Shown here: one piece after another, positions 13,899 to 20,286 of the stretch
Position numbering within the stretch: the stretch's first letter is position 1
How the letters are laid out: each line of letters begins with the position of its first letter
Position numbers and translations under genes: made by a program
DNA from: an uncultured Burkholderiales bacterium
GTDB lineage: Bacteria; Pseudomonadota; Gammaproteobacteria; Burkholderiales; Burkholderiaceae_E
Direction: 5' to 3'
Length of the DNA stretch: 20,286 nt
NCBI GenBank assembly: GCA_903898725.1
Contig: CAIUGQ010000741.1
Coordinates: forward strand, 1 to 20,286
The notes under the pieces: generated by a model
What the model saw: the letters and a program-made list of their open reading frames with translations, nothing else
Told to the model about the DNA's origin: nothing
Databases searched by the model: none

Positions 13899-15569
13899 AT
13901 GGCGGGCAGGGCGGGCAGGGCGATGGAGGGCGGACGAGACGGGCCGGAGCGGCGCGTGCTCGCGAGCGCTGTCGTCTACATCGCGCTGCTGGTGCTCGTC
14001 GCGGTGACGCTGGGCATGGCCTTGCCCGCGAGCGCCCCCGATCACGACGCCATCCAGGCGCTGGGTGCCGCACACAGCCTCGCGGCGGGCACCGGCTACG
14101 CATCGCCCATCCCGTACTACGAATTGCAGCACGCGGCCGCGCCGGCGCTGCCCGTGCCCCAGACGATCTTCCCTCCCGGCGGCGCCTTCACGATGCAGGC
14201 CGCGATCGCGGTGGGCATCCCGCCGGCGATCGCGCCGATGGCGGTCACGCTGCTGGCGCTGCTCGTCTCGGTCGAGGTGATGCGCAGGCTGCTGCGCGCC
14301 GGCGGCTGCTCCGCGACGGTCGCGGCGGCTGCGGCGATCGCATGGCTCGCGCATCCGCGCATCTGGGAGCTCGTCCGCGGCGGCAGCTCCGAGCCCGCGT
14401 ACATCGCATGCTGCCTGCTCGCGACGCTCGGCGTGGTCCGCGCGACGGGCGCCCGCCGCCCTGCCGCCTGGCTGCTGGCCGCGGGCCTCGCCGGGGCCGC
14501 CGCGGTCATGCTGCGCTACATCGGCGCGATCCAGGTCGCGGCCCTCGCGCTGGTGGTGGCGGTTGCCTTCCGACGCGACGGCGTCGCGCGCCTGCTCGAG
14601 CGGGTGACGGTGTTCGCGCTGCCGGCGGCGCTCGCGACGGCGGCCATGCTGGCACGCAACCGGCTGCTGTCGGGGCGGCTGTCGGGCGGGCAGTTCGAGC
14701 ATCCGTCGCCGCCGGGCTGGGCCGAGGCCCTGCCGGCGTTGCGCGAGGCGATGCGGATGGCCATGGCGCTCCCGTCGGTGCCCTGGGCCAGCGGCGCGGT
14801 GCTCGCGCTGGCGATGGCGGGTCTGCTCGCCGCGACGGCGTGGGCCCTTCGGGTTGCGGGCACGGGCGAGCCGGCGCGCGACCCCGATGGCGGCGCACGG
14901 CGGCGCGCGGCGCAGGTCGTGCTCGCGTGCGTGGCCGGTGCCGCGGCGCAGGCGGTGTTCCTCGCCTGGAACGCCGCCAGCGTCGCCACCTGGTTCGCAT
15001 CCTGGCGCTATCTGCTGCCGCTGGTGCCGTCGTGCATCGTCGCGGTGGTCGTGGCGGCCGCCGGCGGCGGCCGGGGCACCGTCTTCGATCGGATGCAGGG
15101 CGCGGCCCTGGCGGCGGTGGCGCTGCTCGCGATCGGCCTCGTCGTTCGCGAGCACGGCACCACGACGCCGCTTGCGCAGGTCCGCGCCGACGTCCGCCGC
15201 GCGCTCGACGCGCGCTGCGGCGAGGAGACGGTGCGCGCACGGATCGAGCGCCTGCGGGTGGCGGGCACACCGGTGCTCTCGACCGAGGAGCACTTCGTTC
15301 ATCTGGAGACGGGCGCCTTCGTGATCGGCACGACGTCGCGCTTCTACACGCGCCGGATCTGGACTCCTGCGGCGGTCGGGGACCTGATGGCCTCGTTCGG
15401 CGCCCGAGAGGTGATCGTCCTGCGCGCGATGTTGCCCCGACGCGCACCGGCCTTCGTCGGCAGCCCCTTCCACGACGCCCTCGCGGCGGGCCATCTGCCC
15501 GAGGGGTTCGAGCCGGTCTGCGAGGCGCCCGGCGTCGCGGTGCTGCGCGCGCCCCCGCGCTCGCCCTGA
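13899..15569 (+). CDS. Polytopic membrane protein, GT-C / family-39-like glycosyltransferase candidate
   Basis: This is a 556-residue protein with roughly ten hydrophobic segments and a soluble C-terminal domain of about 150 residues. After the first helix (22-42) comes a loop with DHD (48-50) and later the IFPPGGAFTMQAA segment (90-102). An acid in the first external loop followed by a PPG-type segment is the usual arrangement in GT-C / family-39 transferases that use polyprenyl-phosphate sugars. The resemblance is by pattern only, so an undefined membrane protein remains possible. The ATG at 13899 follows AGGAGG by 12 bases, rather long; an in-frame ATG at 13923 is the alternative. It is the first gene of the plus-strand group, 139 bases before the exosortase. 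Confidence 0.72.
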   Translation: MAGRAGRAMEGGRDGPERRVLASAVVYIALLVLVAVTLGMALPASAPDHDAIQALGAAHSLAAGTGYASPIPYYELQHAAAPALPVPQTIFPPGGAFTMQAAIAVGIPPAIAPMAVTLLALLVSVEVMRRLLRAGGCSATVAAAAAIAWLAHPRIWELVRGGSSEPAYIACCLLATLGVVRATGARRPAAWLLAAGLAGAAAVMLRYIGAIQVAALALVVAVAFRRDGVARLLERVTVFALPAALATAAMLARNRLLSGRLSGGQFEHPSPPGWAEALPALREAMRMAMALPSVPWASGAVLALAMAGLLAATAWALRVAGTGEPARDPDGGARRRAAQVVLACVAGAAAQAVFLAWNAASVATWFASWRYLLPLVPSCIVAVVVAAAGGGRGTVFDRMQGAALAAVALLAIGLVVREHGTTTPLAQVRADVRRALDARCGEETVRARIERLRVAGTPVLSTEEHFVHLETGAFVIGTTSRFYTRRIWTPAAVGDLMASFGAREVIVLRAMLPRRAPAFVGSPFHDALAAGHLPEGFEPVCEAPGVAVLRAPPRSP

Positions 15570-15589
15570 CGGGGCCGGTGGCCCTCGGA

Positions 15590-15611
15590 CCGCGGTCGGC
15601 CGCGACCGTGG
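15590..15611 (+). terminator. Hairpin downstream of the GT-C-like gene
   Basis: A 9-bp stem with one G-U pair (arms 15590-15598 and 15603-15611) encloses a GCCG loop and begins 20 bases after the stop codon. It has no T-tract, so it may attenuate or protect the mRNA rather than terminate. The rest of the 139-base gap (15570-15708) also holds a weak stem (15667-15672 with 15686-15691) and no clear promoter. Confidence 0.35.
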
Positions 15612-15708
15612 CGCGCGGCCGACCGATCCGGGCCGCCGATCGCCGTCGTGCGGCCGCTCGGGTCCGGCACGGCGCGGTTTGCGGCCCGTGCGGGTACGGT
15701 TCGGGGAC

Positions 15709-17316
15709 ATGGCCCTTCATGCGACCTTTCTCCGGACCCCGGCGCAGCCCCCCTGGCGGCGCCTGGGTGGCACCGCGCTGGCGCTCGCCGCCGCGGTGCT
15801 CGCGTTCGCGGACACCTGGGGCTCGATGATGCGGCAGTGGACGCTCTCGCCCGCCTATGCGCACGGGTTCGCGATCGCCCCGATCTCGGCCTTCCTCGCC
15901 TGGCGGATGCGCGATGCGCTGGCCGCGCTGCCCGTCGGCACCGATCTCCGAGGCGCGGCCGGGTTCGTCGCGGCCTGCGCGGCCTGGCTGCTCGGGCGCC
16001 TTGCCGGTCTCGAGCTCGTCTGCGACCTGGCCGCCGTGACGATGCTTCCGGCGCTCGTCTGGTGGCGGCACGGCACCGCGGTCGCCCGCGCGCTCGCCTT
16101 CCCGGCGGCCTTCCTGCTGTTCATGGTGCCGGCCGGTGACGGCCTGGTGCCGACGCTCACCGCCTGGACCGCCGATGCCACCGTCGCGGCGCTGCGCACG
16201 GTCGGCGTGCCGGTCGTGCAGCAGGGCACACTGCTCGAGCTGCCCACCGGACGGTGGTCGGTGGTCGAGGCGTGCAGCGGACTGCACTACGTGATCGTCG
16301 CCCTGATGCTGGCCGCGCTGTTCGGACACCTGTACCTCGGCTCGCTCGCCCGCCGGCTCGCGTTCGTGGCGGCGACGCTCGCGCTGGCGGTCGCGGCCAA
16401 CTGGCTGCGCGCCTTCCTGACCGTCTACGCGGGGCACCTGACGCAGATGCGATGGGGCACCGGCGACGAGCACCTGGTGCTGGGCTGGGGCCTGTTCGGG
16501 GCGGTGATGCTCGCCGCCTTCGCGCCCGCGAGGCGCTTCGCCGATGCGCCGGCGTCGGCGAACGCCGGGGCGACAGCGTCGGCGCCGTCCTCGCCCCGCC
16601 GCGCCGCTGCCGCCGGCGGCTCGGCCCGCCAGACCGCGCACTCCACAGCCGCGTCGGCGCAGGCGGCGCTCGGACCGCTGCTCGCCGCGATCGTCGCGAT
16701 GACGATCGCCGCCGGCACCGCCCGCCACCTGTCCGAAGGCGGGCTCGACGGCGTGCCGCACACCGGCTTCGCCCGCGCCGCGGCGAGTGCCCTGGGGGCG
16801 TTCGAGCCGGTCGCCGCGGCGGCGGTGCCGGCCTATGGCGGCAGCCGCGAATCGGTCCGAGGCCGCTTCGACGAAGGCGTCGAGTTCGCGATCGCGTACT
16901 GGGCCGGACAGGCCGAAGGCAGCGAGATGGTCTCGCACGGCAACCGCCTCGTGCCCGAGCGCTCGGGGATCGTCGCGATCGCCGAGACCTCGGTCCACCT
17001 GCCGGCCGCCGAGGGCCGCGCGCGGCTCGACGTCCGCGAGACGCTGCTGCGCACAGGTGCCGGTCCGGTCCGCAGCTGGTGGTGGTTCGTCGCCGACGGC
17101 GACGCCCGCACATCGCCCCTGGGCACCAAGCTCACGACGCTGCGCGGCACCCTCGCGGGACGGGGCGACCATGCCGCGCTCGCGTGGCTCGCCGTGCCCG
17201 CCAGCGACGATCCGGTCCGCGACCGCGCCGCCCTGGCGGCCCGTGCGCGCGCGGTGCAGGCCTTCCTCTCGGGGTTCACGCGACCGGCCGCCGCCGCGAC
17301 GGAGTCGGCACGATGA
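15709..17316 (+). CDS. xrtA: Exosortase A fused to EpsI domain
   Basis: This is a 535-residue protein. Residues 1 to about 275 form the polytopic exosortase core, with the transpeptidase-like triad Cys189 (VVEACSGLHY), Arg234 (ANWLRAF) and His255 (GTGDEHLVLGW). SPAYAHGF (47-54) and the LAFPAAFLLFMVPAGDGLVP region match XrtA. After an Ala-rich linker (277-320) and another helix, residues about 340-525 are an EpsI (DUF3485) domain, with YWAGQAEGSEMVSHGNRLV as its clearest block. Exosortases cleave PEP-CTERM tails at the inner membrane and are thought to hand the protein to a surface anchor. The ATG at 15709 is chosen; upstream TTG (15679) and GTG (15688) are in frame but less convincing. The stop overlaps the ligase start (ATGA). 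Confidence 0.93.
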   Translation: MALHATFLRTPAQPPWRRLGGTALALAAAVLAFADTWGSMMRQWTLSPAYAHGFAIAPISAFLAWRMRDALAALPVGTDLRGAAGFVAACAAWLLGRLAGLELVCDLAAVTMLPALVWWRHGTAVARALAFPAAFLLFMVPAGDGLVPTLTAWTADATVAALRTVGVPVVQQGTLLELPTGRWSVVEACSGLHYVIVALMLAALFGHLYLGSLARRLAFVAATLALAVAANWLRAFLTVYAGHLTQMRWGTGDEHLVLGWGLFGAVMLAAFAPARRFADAPASANAGATASAPSSPRRAAAAGGSARQTAHSTAASAQAALGPLLAAIVAMTIAAGTARHLSEGGLDGVPHTGFARAAASALGAFEPVAAAAVPAYGGSRESVRGRFDEGVEFAIAYWAGQAEGSEMVSHGNRLVPERSGIVAIAETSVHLPAAEGRARLDVRETLLRTGAGPVRSWWWFVADGDARTSPLGTKLTTLRGTLAGRGDHAALAWLAVPASDDPVRDRAALAARARAVQAFLSGFTRPAAAATESAR

Positions 17317-18770
17317 TCGGCGCCCTGAAGGTCTTCATCCTCCCGCTGAGCATCTGGCTGACGATGCTCTCGACGGTGCTGCTGGGGATCCTGTGGCGCG
17401 CGGAGCTGCCGGTGATGCTGTACGCGGTGCTCGCGCCGCTGCCGACCCTGTGGTACCCGACGCACGTCTTCGTGTTCGGCAAGGACACGCAGGACCTGCT
17501 GATCGCCTCGGCGATGCTCGGCGTGATGGTCAACAAGGGCGGCTTCCAGCGCACGCCGCATCTGGGCTGGATCCTCGCGATCGCGCTCTACACCTACGCC
17601 GCGCTCTGGAACACGGCGCTGCGCTTCGGCCTGGACGCTCCGTTGACCCGCGAGAACCCGTACCTCGCCGACTGGAAGAACTACGTCCTGATGCTGATGG
17701 TCTACGTGGCCGCCTTCAACGCGATCCGGACCGAGGCGCATGTGCGGCTGCTGGTGAACCTGTCGGTGGGCGCGCTGCTCTTCATGGTCCAGCGCGAGCT
17801 CACCAGCTTCGTGGCCGGATCGTCGTTCTCCTACGGCAGCCGCGCCAACGGACCGTTCTGGATCGTCGGCATGAACGCCAACCACTTCGGTGCGTTCGTC
17901 GCGCACATCGGTGTCTTCGCGCTCGGCCTCGGGCTGGTCGATCGCCATCCGGTGCGCCGCTGGTTCTATCTGGCCGCCTTCTTCGGCAGCCTGTATCCGC
18001 TGCTGTTCTCCTATTCGCGCGGCGCGTACGTCGGTGTGCTCGCCGCGCTGTGTGTCTTCGGGCTGGTGAGGCATCGCTGGCTGCTCGGGCTGGTCGCGGT
18101 GCTGATGGTGCTGTGGCAGGTGGTGCTGCCCGAGTCGGTCGTCGACCGGATCACGATGACCGAAGGCGAGGACGGCGAACTGGAGGCCTCGGCGGCGGGA
18201 CGCGTCGAGGTCTGGGAGCACGCCCGGTCGCTGTTCCTGCAGTCGCCGATATTCGGCATCGGGCTGAACGGATTCATGACGGCGCGCGCCGGCGAGTCGC
18301 TCACCGACCCGCACAACTTCTATCTCAAGACAGCGGCCGAACAGGGTGTGGTGGGCCTGCTGCTGCTGTTCGGCATGCTGCTGTCCTTCCTGTATTCGGC
18401 CTGGCGGCTGCAGCGCGATGCGAAGACGCCGTTCGCGGCCGGACTGGGATACGGCGGGATGGGGTGCATCATTGCGGTCATGGTGACCAATGCGTTCGGC
18501 GACCGGTTCTCGCAGCTGGCGCTCGGCTCGACCTTCTTCCTGCTGCTGGGCGCCATCGAGCGCATGCGTGTGCTGCAGGCGGCGCTGCCGTCGCCCGGTG
18601 AGGTCGAGCCCGCCGGCGCGCCTGCGGTCGCTGCGGCCGGCGCTGCTCCGAGACCCGGTTCGGCCGTCGGTCCCCGAGCCGGTGCGGCGGGGCGCGACGG
18701 CAGGCCGCCGCGAGCCGCGCGGGACCGCAACGGCCGACTGATCGCGCGTAGCGAGGCCCCGTCCCGATGA
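17313..18770 (+). CDS. O-antigen ligase / polymerase-like protein, exosortase-A-associated type
   Basis: This is a 485-residue polytopic protein with about eleven hydrophobic segments. Wzy_C features are FSYSRGAYV (232-240, Arg236) and DPHNFYLKTAAEQGVVGLL (332-350, His334), separated by a large periplasmic loop, as in WaaL/Wzy ligases. Sequence and position beside exosortase A fit the probable O-glycosylation ligase family of such loci, which would move a lipid-linked glycan onto an acceptor. Polymerase activity is the alternative. The last 60 residues (about 425-485) are Ala/Pro/Gly/Arg-rich and probably disordered. The start is an ATGA overlap with the exosortase, with GGAG eight bases upstream. 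Confidence 0.9.
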   Translation: MIGALKVFILPLSIWLTMLSTVLLGILWRAELPVMLYAVLAPLPTLWYPTHVFVFGKDTQDLLIASAMLGVMVNKGGFQRTPHLGWILAIALYTYAALWNTALRFGLDAPLTRENPYLADWKNYVLMLMVYVAAFNAIRTEAHVRLLVNLSVGALLFMVQRELTSFVAGSSFSYGSRANGPFWIVGMNANHFGAFVAHIGVFALGLGLVDRHPVRRWFYLAAFFGSLYPLLFSYSRGAYVGVLAALCVFGLVRHRWLLGLVAVLMVLWQVVLPESVVDRITMTEGEDGELEASAAGRVEVWEHARSLFLQSPIFGIGLNGFMTARAGESLTDPHNFYLKTAAEQGVVGLLLLFGMLLSFLYSAWRLQRDAKTPFAAGLGYGGMGCIIAVMVTNAFGDRFSQLALGSTFFLLLGAIERMRVLQAALPSPGEVEPAGAPAVAAAGAAPRPGSAVGPRAGAAGRDGRPPRAARDRNGRLIARSEAPSR

Positions 18771-19942
18771 GCCGTCCGCTGCGTCTGCTGCTGGTGACCG
18801 ACACCGCCGTGCTCGCGCCCGGCGGCAGCGAACGCTTCACCCGGAACCTGGTCTGCCAGCTGCCCGCGGATCGCTGGTCGATCGACGTGCTGCAGCTCGT
18901 GCCGGAACCCGCGCCCGAACGGCGCGTCGTGGCGTCGCTCGATGCGCCCCACGTGCGCCTCGTCCACTGGCCGGTCGAGGCGATCTACGGTCCGCAGGGC
19001 CTCGCTGCGTTCGCCCGGCTCTGCGGGCGCGTCGCTTCGGCGGGCTACGACGTGATCCAGTCGCAGCACGAGAAGGCCGACCTGATGAACGCGCTGCTGC
19101 CGCGCGTCCTGGGCGGCGCGGTCCGGATCTCGAGCCGACGCGACATGGGCTTCCAGAAGACCGATCGACTGCGCCAGGCGTTTCGCCGGCTGAACAGCCG
19201 CTTCGATCGCATCGTGGCGCCGTCGCGCGCAATCCTGGACGGTCTGGTCGACGACGAGGGCGCCTCGGCCGATCGACTGGTGGAGATTCCCAACGGCGTC
19301 GACACCGTGCGCTTTCGCGTGCCGGGGGCCGGCGTGCGCGAGGCGGCGCGCGCCCATGAAGGCCTGGCCGCCGACGCGTTCGTGGTGCTGTGCGTGGCGA
19401 GCCTGAGCCCCATCAAGCGTCACGAGGACCTGATCGCCGGCTTCGCCGCGCTGCATGCGACGCAGCCTGGCGCCTGCCTGCTGCTCGCCGGCGACGGCCC
19501 GCTGGCCGAGGCCCTCGCCGCCCAGGCGGCCGCGCTCGGGCTCGGTGATGCGGTGCGCTTTCTCGGCGTGCGCGACGATGTGGGCCGGCTGCTCGCTGCG
19601 GCGGACGTCTTCGTGCTCGCCTCCGATTCGGAAGGCATGTCGAACGCGATCCTCGAGGCGCAGGCCTGCGGGCTGCCGGTCGTGGCCACCCGCGTCGGCG
19701 GCAATCCGCAGCTCGTCGCGGAGGGCGCCGAGGGCTTCCTCGTGCCGGCCCGTGCCCCTGCCGCGCTGGCGCGGGCACTGGCCGACTGCGCCGATCCCGC
19801 ATGGCGTCGCGAGGCCGGTGCGCGCGCCCGCGCCCGCATCGAGCGCGAGCATTCGATTCCCGCGATGGCGGCCCGCTACGACGAGCTGTACCGCTCGCTG
19901 CTCGCCGCCCCGGCCGTGCTCGAGGGCGCGCTGCGCGACTGA
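18767..19942 (+). CDS. Family-4 glycosyltransferase (GT-B fold)
   Basis: This is a 391-residue retaining glycosyltransferase. The N-terminal loop APGGSERF (17-24) precedes a linker, and the C-terminal donor domain has VASLSPIKRHEDLI (210-223, Lys217) and the E-x7-E pair Glu289/Glu297 in SDSEGMSNAILEAQACGLPVVAT. It presumably adds one sugar to the lipid-linked repeat on the cytoplasmic face; donor and acceptor cannot be read from sequence. It begins in an ATGA overlap with the ligase (18767-18770) and ends one base from the convergent gene, leaving no room for a terminator between them. Confidence 0.92.
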   Translation: MSRPLRLLLVTDTAVLAPGGSERFTRNLVCQLPADRWSIDVLQLVPEPAPERRVVASLDAPHVRLVHWPVEAIYGPQGLAAFARLCGRVASAGYDVIQSQHEKADLMNALLPRVLGGAVRISSRRDMGFQKTDRLRQAFRRLNSRFDRIVAPSRAILDGLVDDEGASADRLVEIPNGVDTVRFRVPGAGVREAARAHEGLAADAFVVLCVASLSPIKRHEDLIAGFAALHATQPGACLLLAGDGPLAEALAAQAAALGLGDAVRFLGVRDDVGRLLAAADVFVLASDSEGMSNAILEAQACGLPVVATRVGGNPQLVAEGAEGFLVPARAPAALARALADCADPAWRREAGARARARIEREHSIPAMAARYDELYRSLLAAPAVLEGALRD

Positions 19943-19943
19943 G

Positions 19944-20286
19944 TCAGGTCCAGCCGCGCAGCCGGTAGGCGAGCATCGCCAGCCACTCGCGCAGCAGCGC
20001 GTAGCTGCGTCCGGTGCTCGCCGAATGCGGCAGCACCGTCGGGGCGTTCACCCCGAGCCCCGGGATCTGCAGCCAGTCCGAGACGCAGGGCGCGAGGTCG
20101 AGCCCCTGTCGCGCCGCCACCGCGCGCGCGCGCGGCATGTGCAGCGCGCTCGTCACCAGCAGCACCGGACCGCCGTGGGCGCGGACCGCCGCGGCGGCGG
20201 CGGCGATGTCTTCGCGGGTGTCCTGCGAGCCGCCCGCCAGCCGGATCGCCTGCGCCGGCACGCCGAGTTCCGCGGCGAAGGCCGCC
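19944..20286 (-). CDS. DUF218 / YdcF-ElyC-like protein (5' end missing)
   Basis: This is the C-terminal 114 residues of a DUF218 protein; the reading frame stays open to the right edge, so the start lies outside. The conserved SQDTREDI and VTSALHMPRARAVAARQGLDL segments are characteristic. ElyC and SanA-type members affect envelope polymer and undecaprenyl-phosphate metabolism, which would suit the locus, but no biochemical role can be assigned from this fragment. It converges on the GT4 gene with a one-base gap. Confidence 0.85.
   Translation of the reverse strand, partial: AAFAAELGVPAQAIRLAGGSQDTREDIAAAAAAVRAHGGPVLLVTSALHMPRARAVAARQGLDLAPCVSDWLQIPGLGVNAPTVLPHSASTGRSYALLREWLAMLAYRLRGWT

Noticed and set aside
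13902..13919. Two 9-bp direct repeats (GCGGGCAGG) just after the GT-C-like start codon
   Set aside because: They simply encode an Ala-Gly-Arg repeat and are too short to distinguish from chance in this composition. They only add slight doubt about the exact start.
14506..17172. Long minus-strand open frame opposite the GT-C-like and exosortase genes
   Set aside because: The translation is Arg/Gly/Pro-rich without motifs. The plus strand here encodes the intact exosortase triad and membrane segments.
1..20286. CRISPR arrays, tRNA or rRNA genes, insertion sequences, attachment sites
   Set aside because: I saw no regularly spaced repeats, transposase-like proteins, terminal inverted repeats or RNA-gene signatures by eye. 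A tRNA or covariance-model scan would be the decisive test.

Overview
The window is very GC-rich bacterial DNA. It has tightly packed genes and almost no tRNA, rRNA, IS or CRISPR-like sequence. Gene content (exosortase A fused to EpsI, an O-ligase of the exosortase-A-associated kind, and a Pseudomonas wbp-type sugar pathway) and composition suggest a proteobacterium, most likely a betaproteobacterium. The taxon is inferred from these traits, not proven. The locus is a surface-polysaccharide / protein-sorting cluster that continues beyond at least the left edge.

Layout: (1) 1-89 is the 3' end of an unidentified plus-strand gene, followed by a 2 x 37 bp imperfect tandem repeat. (2) 171-12262 is a ten-gene minus-strand operon, read right to left: family-2 glycosyltransferase, FAD oxidoreductase, NodB-type deacetylase, asparagine-synthase-like amidotransferase, acetyltransferase (WbpD type), PLP aminotransferase (WbpE type), UDP-sugar 2-epimerase (WbpI type), Gfo/Idh dehydrogenase (WbpB type), nucleotide-sugar 6-dehydrogenase (WbpA role) and an MprF/AglD-like membrane protein. 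Six of the nine junctions are 4-bp stop/start overlaps. (3) 12263-12538 is a spacer with a strongly C-rich, G-poor transcript strand, which could be a Rho-dependent terminator or a G-quadruplex. (4) 12539-13594 is a second, unrelated NodB-type deacetylase on the minus strand. (5) 13595-13898 is a divergent promoter region with an extended -10 element. (6) 13899-19942 is a plus-strand unit: GT-C-like membrane protein, exosortase-EpsI fusion, O-antigen-ligase-like protein and GT4 glycosyltransferase. (7) 19944-20286 is a convergent, truncated DUF218/YdcF gene.

How it fits together: the five wbp-type enzymes are exactly the set that converts UDP-GlcNAc to UDP-2,3-diacetamido-2,3-dideoxy-mannuronic acid. 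The adjacent amidotransferase could turn the uronic acid into a uronamide. The glycosyltransferases, the deacetylases and the membrane protein would assemble, trim and translocate the glycan. The plus-strand genes polymerise or ligate glycan and process PEP-CTERM proteins. The working idea is a di-N-acetylated, possibly amidated mannuronic acid polymer made alongside an exosortase system. No PEP-CTERM substrate, priming transferase, Wzx or Wza/Wzc gene lies inside this window.
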